A stretch of DNA of 64,000 bases from Salinimicrobium terrae DSM 17865 (GTDB lineage: Bacteria > Bacteroidota > Bacteroidia > Flavobacteriales > Flavobacteriaceae): the NCBI RefSeq assembly GCF_000424665.1, contig NZ_AUKI01000020.1, positions 1 through 64,000 on the forward strand. Reading direction: 5' to 3'. Of the stretch, positions 44,481 through 52,586 are shown piece by piece. The translations under genes and the position numbers were made by a program. Under the pieces are notes generated by a model. The model was not told the origin of the DNA and did no database searches. It saw only the letters and a list, made by a program, of their open reading frames with translations. Every line of letters starts with the position of its first letter. Within the stretch, counting starts at the first letter, position 1.

Positions 44481-45170
44481 TTAGTCTACAATTGCTTTAA
44501 GATCTTTCATAATTCTTTCAAATCTTGCTCCCTGATCTTCAAAATAAAGATTACCTATGACTGCTTCCTGTAGCCGATCACTTTGTAAGATCTGGCTGAA
44601 GGATTTTATAAGATATTGTTTTACATCCTCATCAGGAGATTTTTTTATCTGTTCTCTAAAATTAGAAGTATAATTTAATAAGTATACAATATCTTCAAAG
44701 TCATGGCTCATTCTAGGGTCCCGGCCACCTCTAGCTGAAAATGCAGAAAATTTAGTAGCCAGAAAATAGGCAAAAGGAAGTATCCTGATCGTTTGTTCTT
44801 CAATCTGAACAGGAATTGCCTTTTCAAATCCGGGCTCAAACCAAGGATTTGCCGGAGCCCAACCTACCTCTTTGGTGGACATTACATCTACCTTAATATC
44901 ACCTAACCGGAATCTACAGATGACATCATCTTCAGATGATTGAGAAAAACCGCGACTCGATAAGGATTCTCGTAATTCTTCAAGTTCACCAATACTAACT
45001 ATTTTGAAAGTAAGATCAATGTCTTTCGTGGGCCGGACATCTTCGGCTGCCGGATCATCAATATATAAGCTTATCATAGCTCCCCCTACAAACACTACCT
45101 TTTCATTTAGGTCGCCTAAAGCAAGAGCTACACGTTTAGTAGCTTTTCTATTTATAATGGTATTTTTCAA
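44481..45170 (-). CDS. AbiEii-type nucleotidyltransferase (toxin)
   Basis: 229 aa. Nucleotidyltransferase-fold motifs: VVFVGGAMISLYI (GG-type), RPTKDIDLTF (the D-x-D metal pair) and DIKVDVMS (third acid). The C-terminal half has LPFAYFLATKFSAFSARGGRDPRMSHDFEDIVYLLN, the lysine/arginine-acid block of AbiEii proteins. Characterised AbiEii relatives (for example MenT) modify tRNA acceptor ends. It overlaps the upstream regulator gene by 4 bp. Confidence 0.78.
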   Translation of the reverse strand: MKNTIINRKATKRVALALGDLNEKVVFVGGAMISLYIDDPAAEDVRPTKDIDLTFKIVSIGELEELRESLSSRGFSQSSEDDVICRFRLGDIKVDVMSTKEVGWAPANPWFEPGFEKAIPVQIEEQTIRILPFAYFLATKFSAFSARGGRDPRMSHDFEDIVYLLNYTSNFREQIKKSPDEDVKQYLIKSFSQILQSDRLQEAVIGNLYFEDQGARFERIMKDLKAIVD

Positions 45171-45679
45171 CTTAATCTTTTTTCGAGTTCTTCAAGTGCA
45201 ATGTTTTTTTCTCTTACTTTACCTACGCGTATGGCGTCGCAGAGCACCATGTATTCATAGAAAACCTGATCTTTTAGACAAGCCTTCGGAACGTTCACAT
45301 GAAGAGGTTCTATGGCTTGACCTCTGACTGAACCTTCAGCATACGGCCAAACATATGGTTCTTCCCCCTGAATAACCTTATTTAATGGTGCTGCAGAGTG
45401 TGCGGTCGGTAATCCTCGCACCAGGGAGCCAGGTTTTTGGGGATAAACATAAGGCAAACCATACCTGAGAAAATCGAGTAAAGCAGATTTCATCAACCGC
45501 TTCTTATCTTCAAATAGTAAACCGGCTATTATGGACCGGTTAATGCTTTCACTCACCTCACTGGCACTAATCCCCAGCTCATAAGCAAGATCTTTCATAT
45601 ACCAATCTGTTCCTTCTTTTGCCGCAATTTTCAGTAAAACCGCAACATCGTGAGGCCTCATTCCACTATGCTTCTTCAT
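45167..45679 (-). CDS. AbiEi-like winged-helix regulator (antitoxin)
   Basis: 170 aa. Winged helix MRPHDVAVLLKIAAKEGTDWYMKDLAYELGISASEVSESINRSIIAGLLF, then a C-terminal domain with YVYPQKPGSLVRGLPTAHSAAPLNKVI and EPYVWPYAEGSVRGQ. It is a close paralogue of 24778-25296 in element A. AbiEi proteins repress their own promoters by binding inverted repeats; such a repeat is present at 45710-45742. Order (regulator first, toxin second) and overlap match AbiE-type operons. Confidence 0.78.
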   Translation of the reverse strand: MKKHSGMRPHDVAVLLKIAAKEGTDWYMKDLAYELGISASEVSESINRSIIAGLLFEDKKRLMKSALLDFLRYGLPYVYPQKPGSLVRGLPTAHSAAPLNKVIQGEEPYVWPYAEGSVRGQAIEPLHVNVPKACLKDQVFYEYMVLCDAIRVGKVREKNIALEELEKRLS

Positions 45680-45696
45680 AATGATTCTATTTCAGA

Positions 45697-45704
45697 CAAA
45701 GATA
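45697..45704 (-). promoter_or_regulatory. -7 promoter element of the AbiE-like operon
   Basis: Minus-strand TATCTTTG fits TAnnTTTG, 18 bp before the regulator ATG. The -33 region would fall inside the inverted repeat at 45710-45742, as expected for repression. Confidence 0.55.
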
Positions 45705-45709
45705 TCAAA

Positions 45710-45742
45710 AATTCTCAATTCGCGAATCGCGAATTGAGAATT
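45710..45742. promoter_or_regulatory. 33-bp inverted-repeat operator of the AbiE-like operon
   Basis: Perfect 16/16 inverted repeat about a single central base (45726): the left arm includes ATTCTCAATTCGCGA (45711-45725) and the right arm its exact complement. Each arm ends in TCGCGA at the centre. It covers the -33 side of the promoter of the AbiEi-like gene. Its length and symmetry agree with autoregulation by a winged-helix protein. Confidence 0.8.
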
Positions 45743-45799
45743 AACTATTGCTTGCCGAGGGCATTCTGAGGATTCCTTTTCCAAATTTTGAAACGGAGA

Positions 45800-45821
45800 A
45801 TTATATGCACTTGCATATAAT
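45800..45821. repeat. 22-bp perfect palindrome, copy B
   Basis: ATTATATGCA-CT-TGCATATAAT (10/10 arms) between the AbiE-like operon and the HTH gene at 46016. It resembles the imperfect 20-bp palindrome at 24704-24723. It may be an operator or a replication/transfer site. Confidence 0.55.
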
Positions 45822-46015
45822 ACCACCACAGATACATGAACTATACGCCGAAGCATTAATCATTTGGTTACCTCCTATTTCTCGTAAAAAAGTCTTACCA
45901 CATCCATGATTATGCATACCCAGGTACGTAAAGTACACATCTCAGATTTTTTCCCTTCCTAGTTTTGCTCCAGAAACCGCATACCAAAGCATTTTAAACC
46001 TTAAACCTTTATATC

Positions 46016-46306
46016 ATGAACGAAATCAAAATTCTGGAGCAACTGGACCGTATTGAAAAACTGGTCCGAGCTGGTAAGACTGTAATGTCTTTAGACGAGG
46101 CCAGTGAATACACCGGGATCTCCCGGAGCTATCTGTATAAGCTGACCGCCAAAGGCGAGATACCCTTCTCTAAGCCCAGGGGAAAAATGATCTACTTCTC
46201 CAAAGAAAAACTGGATGAATGGCTGCTCACTGATACCAGGAAATCAAAAGGAGAATTAAAGGCTGACGCCCTTGAGTACACTTTCAGGAATAAGAGAAGA
46301 TTCTAA
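46016..46306 (+). CDS. Excisionase-type HTH protein (element B)
   Basis: 96 aa. TVMSLDEASEYTGISRSYLYKLTAKGEIPFSKPRGKMIYFSKEKLDEWLL is a MerR/Xis HTH, followed by a basic tail (RNKRRF). It is the counterpart of 20638-20952. It stands directly before the replication and mobilization genes on the same strand and probably controls excision or replication. Confidence 0.85.
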   Translation: MNEIKILEQLDRIEKLVRAGKTVMSLDEASEYTGISRSYLYKLTAKGEIPFSKPRGKMIYFSKEKLDEWLLTDTRKSKGELKADALEYTFRNKRRF

Positions 46307-46325
46307 AACGCTAACATCCGCTGAT

Positions 46326-47509
46326 ATGTCAGGCAACGAAGACAAGCTATACACAGCTCAGGAACAGAAAAAGAAAACCATTTATGACTTCATCTACAAA
46401 TATGCCGGTGAAAAATACGACATCCGGTATGATGAATTAGGTCATGATTTCCAGATCTCCCTGAAAAACCAAAATGCCTGGCAAATACTGGATGCCAATT
46501 CTTTCCTGATCGAACTGGCCCAAACAGATATTAATGTCAACCCGGCAAAACTGGAAATATTTCTAAGATCTCAATTCATTTCTAAATTCAATCCAATTAA
46601 AGAGTATTTCCGGTTATTACCGAAATGGTATGGGCAGGATCATATAAAGGAACTTGCCTCCTACCTACCTCTCAAGGAACCGGATCTATTTCTGTACCAC
46701 CTCAAAAAATGGCTGGTCCGCACGGTGAAGTGTGGTCTTGAGAAGGAATACTTTAATAAGCAGTGCCTGGTTCTTGTCCATCCTCAACAGAACTCTGGAA
46801 AATCCACCTGGTGCAGGTTCCTCTGCCCTCCTGCCCTTTCGAAATATTTTGCAGAGGACATGACCACTGATAAGGATGCAAGGATCCAGCTGACCCGAAA
46901 TTTCCTTATCAATCTGGATGAACTCTCGATTCTGGCAAAAAAAGAAATAAATGCTCTAAAGGCTTATTTCTCGAAAACCATGATCAATGAACGTTTGCCC
47001 TACGACCGGAAAAATTCCACTCTCTACAGGACCTGCAGTTTTATAGGTTCCACGAATCGGGCGACTTTTCTCAATGATGAAACGGGATCTGTTCGCTGGT
47101 TGTGCTTTGAATTGAAAGGTGCCATTGACTTTAATTATTCCCGAAAGATAGATATCGATAAAGTGTGGGCGCAGGCATACTACCTGGCCTATGTGGATGA
47201 AAACTTCTATCCCGAACTCACTATTGATGATATCGAACTGAACGAAAGCAGGAACAGGATCTACAGGGAACCGACTATGGAGGAGGAACTGTTGGGTAAG
47301 TACTACATCAAGAGTACTGAACCGGAAGATTTTAAAACAGCTTCGGAGATTGTGCTTCAACTGGTTTGCGTAAATCCCCGCCTGAACATGTACAATATGG
47401 CAGGGCATTAAAAGCCCTGGATTATGAAAGAGTAAAATCTCCAAAAGCGAGAGTTTATGGATACCTGATCAAACCTTTATTTAAGCTCTCTCCCTTAGAG
47501 GTTTTATAA
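46326..47509 (+). pseudogene. VapE/VirE-type SF3-like helicase, frameshifted near its 3' end
   Basis: From ATG 46326 (MSGNEDKLYT) the frame contains the VapE core: Walker A HPQQNSGKSTW, then TTDKDARIQLTRNFLINLDELSIL (Walker B region) and FIGSTNRATFLNDETGSVRWLCFEL. It ends early at 47411 (NMAGH). The usual C-terminal winged helix continues in another frame to 47509 (LRKSPPEHVQYGRALKALDYERV ... VYGYLIKPL). Adding one T in the TTT run at 47365-47367 joins the two. Such helicases drive replication of mobile elements. An earlier start (46272) lies inside the HTH gene and is unlikely. Confidence 0.8.
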
Positions 47510-47701
47510 ATTTTAATTACCCAATTATCCAATTACCATAACAAGGCTTAAAGGCAAGAATTTAAGGATTTTGAACGGGGTAATTAAAATTTTCAAATCT
47601 ACCCGAATGGGTAAATGGGTAAGAAGGTTTTCGGGCAAAAAAAGAAGTAAAAACCTGTATCTAAAGGCCATGGTAGATGGATCATATAAAAATTAAAGAA
47701 A

Positions 47702-48562
47702 ATGAAAAAAAGTAAAAACGACATATCGTGGAGTAGTGCCCGAAAGATCTGCATCGTAAAAACACTGGCGAGCTCCGGGCACTACCCCACTAAGAAATCG
47801 GAGAAAGAAGCCTGGTTTCTGAGTCCCCTGCGGTCAGAAACGCAGGCATCTTTCAGCGTGTCTTTGTCCAGGAATTTATGGTTTGACTTCGGATTGGGAA
47901 AGGGTGGAAATATTATAGACTTGGTCATGGCCATAAACAACTGCTCTGCCTATGAAGCAGAAAGATGCCTGCAGGACAATATTCAGTTTTCTTTTTGCCC
48001 GGTAGAAATTCCGAAGAAAAGCAATCCACACCACATCCGGGAAGTAAAAACCATTTCACATCCGGCACTTGTTCAATACCTGCACTCAAGAAAGATTCCC
48101 CTGGATCTTGCACAAAACTTCTGTAGGGAAGTATGGCATAGCATGAACAACAAAATCTATTTCTCCCTCGGATTACAAAATGATGCCAACGGGTGGGAAC
48201 TGCGCAATAAGTATTTCAAATGTTCCACCTCCCCAAAAACAACTTCTTCTTTTAAAAGAAAGTTTGCAAAACTTCTTATCCTGGAAGGAATGTTTGACTT
48301 CTTGTCCTTAAATGTACTTGATAAGGAGCTCTTTTATAGCTCAGATATCATAGTGCTGAATTCTCTGGGCAATATCAGTAGCATTGAAAATGTCCTAACA
48401 TCCTATGCTAAAGTCATCCTTTTACTGGATAATGATCCGGCCGGTAGAACAACTGCCGGGGAGTTACTATTCCGGTTTCCTAATACCAGAGATATCAGTG
48501 ATCTCTATAAAGATTATAAGGATCTTAATAATATGCTGACCCATGGAAGAATTGAAAAATGA
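47702..48562 (+). CDS. Toprim-domain primase (element B)
   Basis: 286 aa. The N-terminal half is the primase-type region (AWFLSPLRSETQASFSVSLSRNLWFDFGLGKGGNIIDLVMAI), a DnaG-like zinc domain that lacks the usual Cys ligands. The C-terminal half is a Toprim domain: LLILEGMFDFLSL (catalytic Glu) and VILLLDNDPAGR (DxD). Proteins of this kind accompany mobilization genes in Bacteroidota and prime transferred strands. It overlaps the MobC gene by 20 bp. Confidence 0.87.
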   Translation: MKKSKNDISWSSARKICIVKTLASSGHYPTKKSEKEAWFLSPLRSETQASFSVSLSRNLWFDFGLGKGGNIIDLVMAINNCSAYEAERCLQDNIQFSFCPVEIPKKSNPHHIREVKTISHPALVQYLHSRKIPLDLAQNFCREVWHSMNNKIYFSLGLQNDANGWELRNKYFKCSTSPKTTSSFKRKFAKLLILEGMFDFLSLNVLDKELFYSSDIIVLNSLGNISSIENVLTSYAKVILLLDNDPAGRTTAGELLFRFPNTRDISDLYKDYKDLNNMLTHGRIEK

Positions 48563-49046
48563 AAGGAAGAAACCTATAGTAATAGATGTTTCTAAATTAG
48601 ATCCTGCTGCTGAAGGATTATCTATAGAACAAATAGATGCTTCCCTAGAAGAACATCCTGCTATTGAACCGAATTCTAATTCAAGATGTGTGCCTGTGGG
48701 CACAAAAATTATTGCTCCCGGTGGTCGCAATAAAAAAGAGATGTTTAAGGCAAAAAGGGAATTCGTGAAGTTTCGATGTTCCGTATACGAAAAGAAGCTG
48801 CTGTACATCAAAGCCAAAAGATGCAGGCTTAGCGTTAGCGAATTTTGTCGCAGGTCCATATTTAATCTGGAAATCAAAGAAAGATTTTCCCATGATCAAA
48901 TAGAGATCATGAAGACCCTTAGCAAGTTCCACAATAACTTTAAATCTATAGGAAACATGTTCAGGAAAAAAGATCCGAAGCTTTCTGCGGCAACCTATGC
49001 CCTGGCAGACCAGATAAAACAACAACTTGAAAAGCTTCAGAAATGA
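48543..49046 (+). CDS. mobC: MobC-type relaxosome accessory protein
   Basis: 167 aa. The region KFRCSVYEKKLLYIKAKRCRLSVSEFCRRSIFNLEI is a ribbon-helix-helix-like MobC segment, followed by KFHNNFKSIGNMFRK (the N-N-x-N-Q-x-type helix of MobC proteins) and a coiled tail. It would bind oriT and help the relaxase. The gene overlaps the relaxase by 4 bp (ATGA). Confidence 0.83.
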   Translation: MEELKNERKKPIVIDVSKLDPAAEGLSIEQIDASLEEHPAIEPNSNSRCVPVGTKIIAPGGRNKKEMFKAKREFVKFRCSVYEKKLLYIKAKRCRLSVSEFCRRSIFNLEIKERFSHDQIEIMKTLSKFHNNFKSIGNMFRKKDPKLSAATYALADQIKQQLEKLQK

Positions 49047-49900
49047 TTGGCAAAGGAAAATCAATCTCCCACACCCAGGCTTCCATGGCCTACGGATGGA
49101 ACCAGGAGAAGAATGCTGAGGTGGTATATCGGCAACACCTGGTAGGAGAAAACCCAAAAGAGATCAGCCGGGAATTTCAGCTGATCCAGGAACAGAATGT
49201 CAATTGCAAGAAGAATACCCTCTCCTTTGTGCTTAGCCCCACAGTTGAAGATGGAAAGAAACTGCCCAGAGCTGAGCTTCAGAAAATATGCAGCAGCTTT
49301 ATGGATAAGATGAAGCTGGGAGAAAGACAGGCAATTGCTTTTGTGCACCGGGACAAACAGCACCTGCATATACATCTTTACGTGAACAGGATCGACTTCA
49401 ACGGTTCAGCATACAATGACAGTTTCATTGGGAAACGCAGCCAACAGGCAGCTGAAAAAGTTGCGGAACAGCAAGGACTGACCACCGTTCGACAACTTCA
49501 GGTAGAGAAAGAAATCAGCCTTAAGGATATCCGTGCGGAAATCAAGCGGCGCCATGATATCGCAATAAAGAATTTCAAACCCAGAAGCTTTGCAGATTAC
49601 ATTAAAGCCATGGAGACAAATAAAGTGAAGGTAATTCCCTGCATCAATAAAGCTAACAAGTTGCAGGGTTTCAGGTTTGAATTTGACGGTCACAATTTAA
49701 AAGGCAGTGAAATACACCGATCCATGAGTGGCGGAAACATCGGCAAATCTTTAGTCAATCAGGCAGGGTTAAAGCCTTTTTTCAGGGAACACCAGGAAAT
49801 GAAAATAGCCGGAAAAGTTGTTCAGCTTTCCAACCGTTTAGCGCTGAGTATAACCAAACACCTTATCAAGAAGATCATTAGCCACGGAATAGAATTTTAA
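49043..49900 (+). CDS. mobA: HUH relaxase (MobA/VirD2-like)
   Basis: 285 aa. The metal site HLHIHLYVN (His107, His109, His111, then Asn115) is the HUH motif 3, and the early TQASMAYGWNQEK segment probably supplies the nucleophilic Tyr17. FMDKMKLGERQAIAFVH is the conserved lead-in. It nicks oriT and pilots the strand to a conjugation pore supplied by another element. It is short for a relaxase and lacks a helicase or primase domain, which is supplied by the separate genes upstream. Confidence 0.9.
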   Translation: MIGKGKSISHTQASMAYGWNQEKNAEVVYRQHLVGENPKEISREFQLIQEQNVNCKKNTLSFVLSPTVEDGKKLPRAELQKICSSFMDKMKLGERQAIAFVHRDKQHLHIHLYVNRIDFNGSAYNDSFIGKRSQQAAEKVAEQQGLTTVRQLQVEKEISLKDIRAEIKRRHDIAIKNFKPRSFADYIKAMETNKVKVIPCINKANKLQGFRFEFDGHNLKGSEIHRSMSGGNIGKSLVNQAGLKPFFREHQEMKIAGKVVQLSNRLALSITKHLIKKIISHGIEF

Positions 49901-49912
49901 TATAAGAAGGTC

Positions 49913-50266
49913 ATGACAAAATTAGAAGAGTTATCAGAAATGCTTGTTTCAGAAATCGATGATTTTAAAGAAACAGTAAAAAAACTGGAGGAGATCCGGA
50001 AAAGTAAAATTCAGCTCGATCTCCAGAACCTGCCGTATTTATTAACGGAACACCAACAAAGTATTTCCTGGGGTATAGAACAAAACCAACGATATCTGGA
50101 AATTGCAGAAAAGAGGAACAATCAAACCAAAGCTTATTTGCGAAAAGGTTTTATCCTTGTTGCTGTAGGATTTCTTCTGAATCTTCTTTCTGTAGCAGTA
50201 ACCTTATATCTAACAAACCCAGGCCTCGACCCGATTGTTTGGGATGGAATCTCTTGTAGAGCTTGA
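49913..50266 (+). CDS. Small membrane protein, last gene of element B
   Basis: 117 aa. A coiled-coil N-terminal part (ISEMLVSEIDDFKETVKKLEEIRKS), then one TM helix (GFILVAVGFLLNLLSVAVTLYL). The final residues (about PGLDPIVWDGISCRA) are probably encoded by chromosomal DNA beyond the element end, because on the opposite strand the same bases encode the conserved PKQSGRGLGL of the histidine kinase. In related elements such proteins follow the relaxase. Confidence 0.65.
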   Translation: MTKLEELSEMLVSEIDDFKETVKKLEEIRKSKIQLDLQNLPYLLTEHQQSISWGIEQNQRYLEIAEKRNNQTKAYLRKGFILVAVGFLLNLLSVAVTLYLTNPGLDPIVWDGISCRA

Positions 50267-51191
50267 ATATATTTTCGCCCGCCTGCTCCAGGTCAACCCC
50301 CAATCCATTATCTGAAAAACATATTTCTTTCTCTTGACCATCATTTATTGCTACAGTCACATCTACCTGTAATGGCCGCTCATTAGACCGGAATTTTATT
50401 GCATTAGAAAGTAAATTAAAAAATATACTGTAAAGATATGCCTTGTTGGCTTTTACTATAAAATCTTTAGGAATAGCCACCTGTACAGTTCCTCCACAAT
50501 CCCTGAGATCCTTCTTGAAATTCTCAACGACTTGCTCAACAACTCCCTTCAGCGGAACAAATTCTGTTTGTACAAGACCATCCTTATCTCTTATTGACAG
50601 GATGGTGTTCATATCTTTTATTACTTGATCAAGCTGCCGAAGACTGATACCCAAATGTTCCAGCGAAGACTGAAAATCTAAAGAATCCGGTTCTAAAATT
50701 TCCAGTATATCCACTAAGCCTAAAGCATTGGTTAAGGGGCTACGCAAATTATGAGAAACAACATAAGTAAACTGCTGTAGATCCTTGTTTTTTTCTAAAA
50801 TTTCTTCCCGGCTCCGCACCTTTTCGGTATTGTCCCTTGCAACCATGTGCACCCCTACCACTTTCTTATTCTCCACGACCGGTACTTTCACGACATCCCA
50901 ATGTCGGGGTTCAGAATTCCCCTGTGAAGTAAACAGATCAAATCTTACTGTTTTTCCAGAAAATGCCTCTTCAAGCTTTTCTTTATACAAAGACTCTACA
51001 TCTTCTGACAGGAAATCATTGTAACTGCGATATATTACATTTTCCTTTGGCTCCCCGACTAATTTTAGAAAGGCAGGGTTAGCATCCAATATAATTGACT
51101 CTTCATTCTGATAAAGGATCAGTTCAAGAGAATTTTCGAACAAAGAACGAAACCTAATCTCTTTAGCAGGATTTGAGAATCTTTTTTTCAA
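50151..51191 (-). pseudogene. PAS-domain histidine kinase, 3' end lost at the island border
   Basis: 346 aa. PAS domain (residues about 15-125), HisKA with phospho-acceptor His in FTYVVSHNLRSPLTN, then HATPase_c with N-box NLLSNAIKF, G1 DNGLGVD and G2 GRGLGL. Normally 25-30 more residues follow GRGLGL (xxVKxxxxxxGGxIxVxSxxGxGTxF); here the frame passes into element DNA and ends with about 20 unrelated residues (LDIRLLLQKEDSEEILQQQG). The ATP lid and sensor region are mostly present but the last strand and helix are missing, so activity is doubtful. No cognate regulator is adjacent. Confidence 0.82.
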
Positions 51192-51485
51192 TCCAATTCA
51201 GTTTACTTTTATATAGAGGGAGAAGAATAATCAGCAGCAGAAGTTAAAAATTATTCTTTATACTTAAATATTTTATTTCACAATTAAGATAAATATTGGT
51301 TTTCGCTCAATATAAAAAGCATATACCTTAAAAATTCGGAAATAAAAATTACCGCCTTTTTCCAAAAAAGGCCATTATCCTGTTTTACCCTAAGGCTTCT
51401 CCAGTTTCAGCGTGTGTAATAACTAGAGACCTATCTCAGATAATACCATAATTTATAAAGCTGAATTCCTGGTGACCCTGGGTTC

Positions 51486-51791
51486 CTACTCTGTCCAGTC
51501 TACTGTGGGAATGACTTCGGGTTTATGAAGCCTGAATGGGCGATAGAGTTCTGTTGATCCTGGTTGGGAGGTGATCCATACCAAAAAATTACTGACTTTA
51601 AGGAAATCCTGTCGCAAAGCAGGACTTTCCAGAAGATTTAAAGAAAACCTGCTCTCAAAGTACAGGAGGATCTCAATAAAATCGAAATCACACTCGCAAA
51701 CTGTTTCAAAATCGTAATTTAATTTTATTCCACACCCTGCCCAGGCAGATAAAGTCTCCTGATACTGGTGTAATGTTGGGATTGAATTCAT
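51486..51791 (-). CDS. Small uncharacterised protein, acyl-carrier-like outline
   Basis: 101 aa. The segment ECDFDFIEILLYFESRFSLNLLE ... DFLKVSNFLVWI has the helix II-III outline of an acyl carrier protein (D-F-I-E-I-L-x-x-x-E-x-x-F), but the phosphopantetheine Ser of DSL is missing. The rest is unassigned. It lies downstream of the TetR gene on the same strand, 87 bp away. Confidence 0.5.
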   Translation of the reverse strand: MNSIPTLHQYQETLSAWAGCGIKLNYDFETVCECDFDFIEILLYFESRFSLNLLESPALRQDFLKVSNFLVWITSQPGSTELYRPFRLHKPEVIPTVDWTE

Positions 51792-51878
51792 GGTAATTAA
51801 TTAATAAGGAACTCTTTAAAGCATTCAGAAAGTTCAGGGAAAAACCAAGGGTTCAGGAAATGATATCTTTCCGCCCGA

Positions 51879-52484
51879 TTATTGTTGTTGCTGGATCTCC
51901 TGCAACAATTTTCTTCCTTTTTCCGTAGTTATGGCATTCATATAAAAGAACAGGGATTCCTGCTGATATTGTGCTCGTGAGATTTGGGTAGTATCCAAAA
52001 AAGGTGAATTATCATAGGTCATGGTCATCTGGAAAAAAAGTTTTGAATAAAAATATGCGTCAAAATCTTCTCTGTATAATCCCTGTTTCCTGCCTCTTTC
52101 AATGTTATGCACCAGGATCTCCGAAAGCTTTTCAGAAAAATAAAGCATGTGCTTATTAAAGATCTGCGGATAATATTTGATAAGCTGGCGCAGCATAATA
52201 GAATCATTGGTCCTGGAGGCTCTTTCCATGTCCTCATCTCTTGCAAACATTCTTTCGACCGCATTATCTATAGTCTCATCCAGATTTTTCATCTTGGAAA
52301 GTACTATCTCTAATTTATAGGCCAGCACCTCTTCAAGTAGTGCTTCTTTATTCTGATACTTCTGGTACAATGTCTTTTTGGAAATTTTCAGTTCCTGGGC
52401 TATGTCGTCCATGGTAACCGTCTTCGCCCCATTGTGAAGGAAAAGCTTTGTGACTTTTTCCAGTAATTCAGTATCTTTTTCCAT
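51879..52484 (-). CDS. TetR/AcrR family repressor
   Basis: 201 aa. N-terminal TetR HTH (LFLHNGAKTVTMDDIAQELKISKKTLYQKYQNKEALLEEVL, residues about 13-53) and an all-helical ligand domain. It lies downstream of the efflux operon on the same strand, separated from the RND gene by a terminator. It probably represses tolC-mfp-rnd; an inverted repeat that overlaps their promoter (58203-58243) is a candidate operator. Confidence 0.9.
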   Translation of the reverse strand: MEKDTELLEKVTKLFLHNGAKTVTMDDIAQELKISKKTLYQKYQNKEALLEEVLAYKLEIVLSKMKNLDETIDNAVERMFARDEDMERASRTNDSIMLRQLIKYYPQIFNKHMLYFSEKLSEILVHNIERGRKQGLYREDFDAYFYSKLFFQMTMTYDNSPFLDTTQISRAQYQQESLFFYMNAITTEKGRKLLQEIQQQQ

Positions 52485-52546
52485 ATTCTCTCCTAATTAC
52501 ATCCTTCTACAAAGATCTACTTTTTATTTTTTTGCTGAAGTTTAAT

Positions 52547-52577
52547 AAAAGCTGACTGCCGAAAACAGTCAGCTTTT
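52547..52577. terminator. Terminator between the RND gene and the TetR gene
   Basis: Stem GCTGACTG/CAGTCAGC (52551-52558 with 52566-52573) flanked by AAAA and TTTTTT, so it could act in both directions. On the minus strand it follows the RND gene stop by about 10 bp and is preceded by AAAAATGACA, a variant of the recurrent palindrome. Confidence 0.85.
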
Positions 52578-52586
52578 TTGTCATTT

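Larger units (their letters stand above)
42300..50230. mobile_element. Integrative mobilizable element B (bounds approximate)
   Basis: Order: tyrosine integrase (broken), membrane protein, AbiE-like toxin-antitoxin pair, Xis-like HTH, VapE-type helicase (broken), Toprim primase, MobC, relaxase, small membrane protein. No type IV secretion genes are present, so transfer would need a helper conjugative element. The right end falls near 50230, where the histidine kinase reading frame of the chromosome is cut. The left end is not defined by a repeat. Confidence 0.7.
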
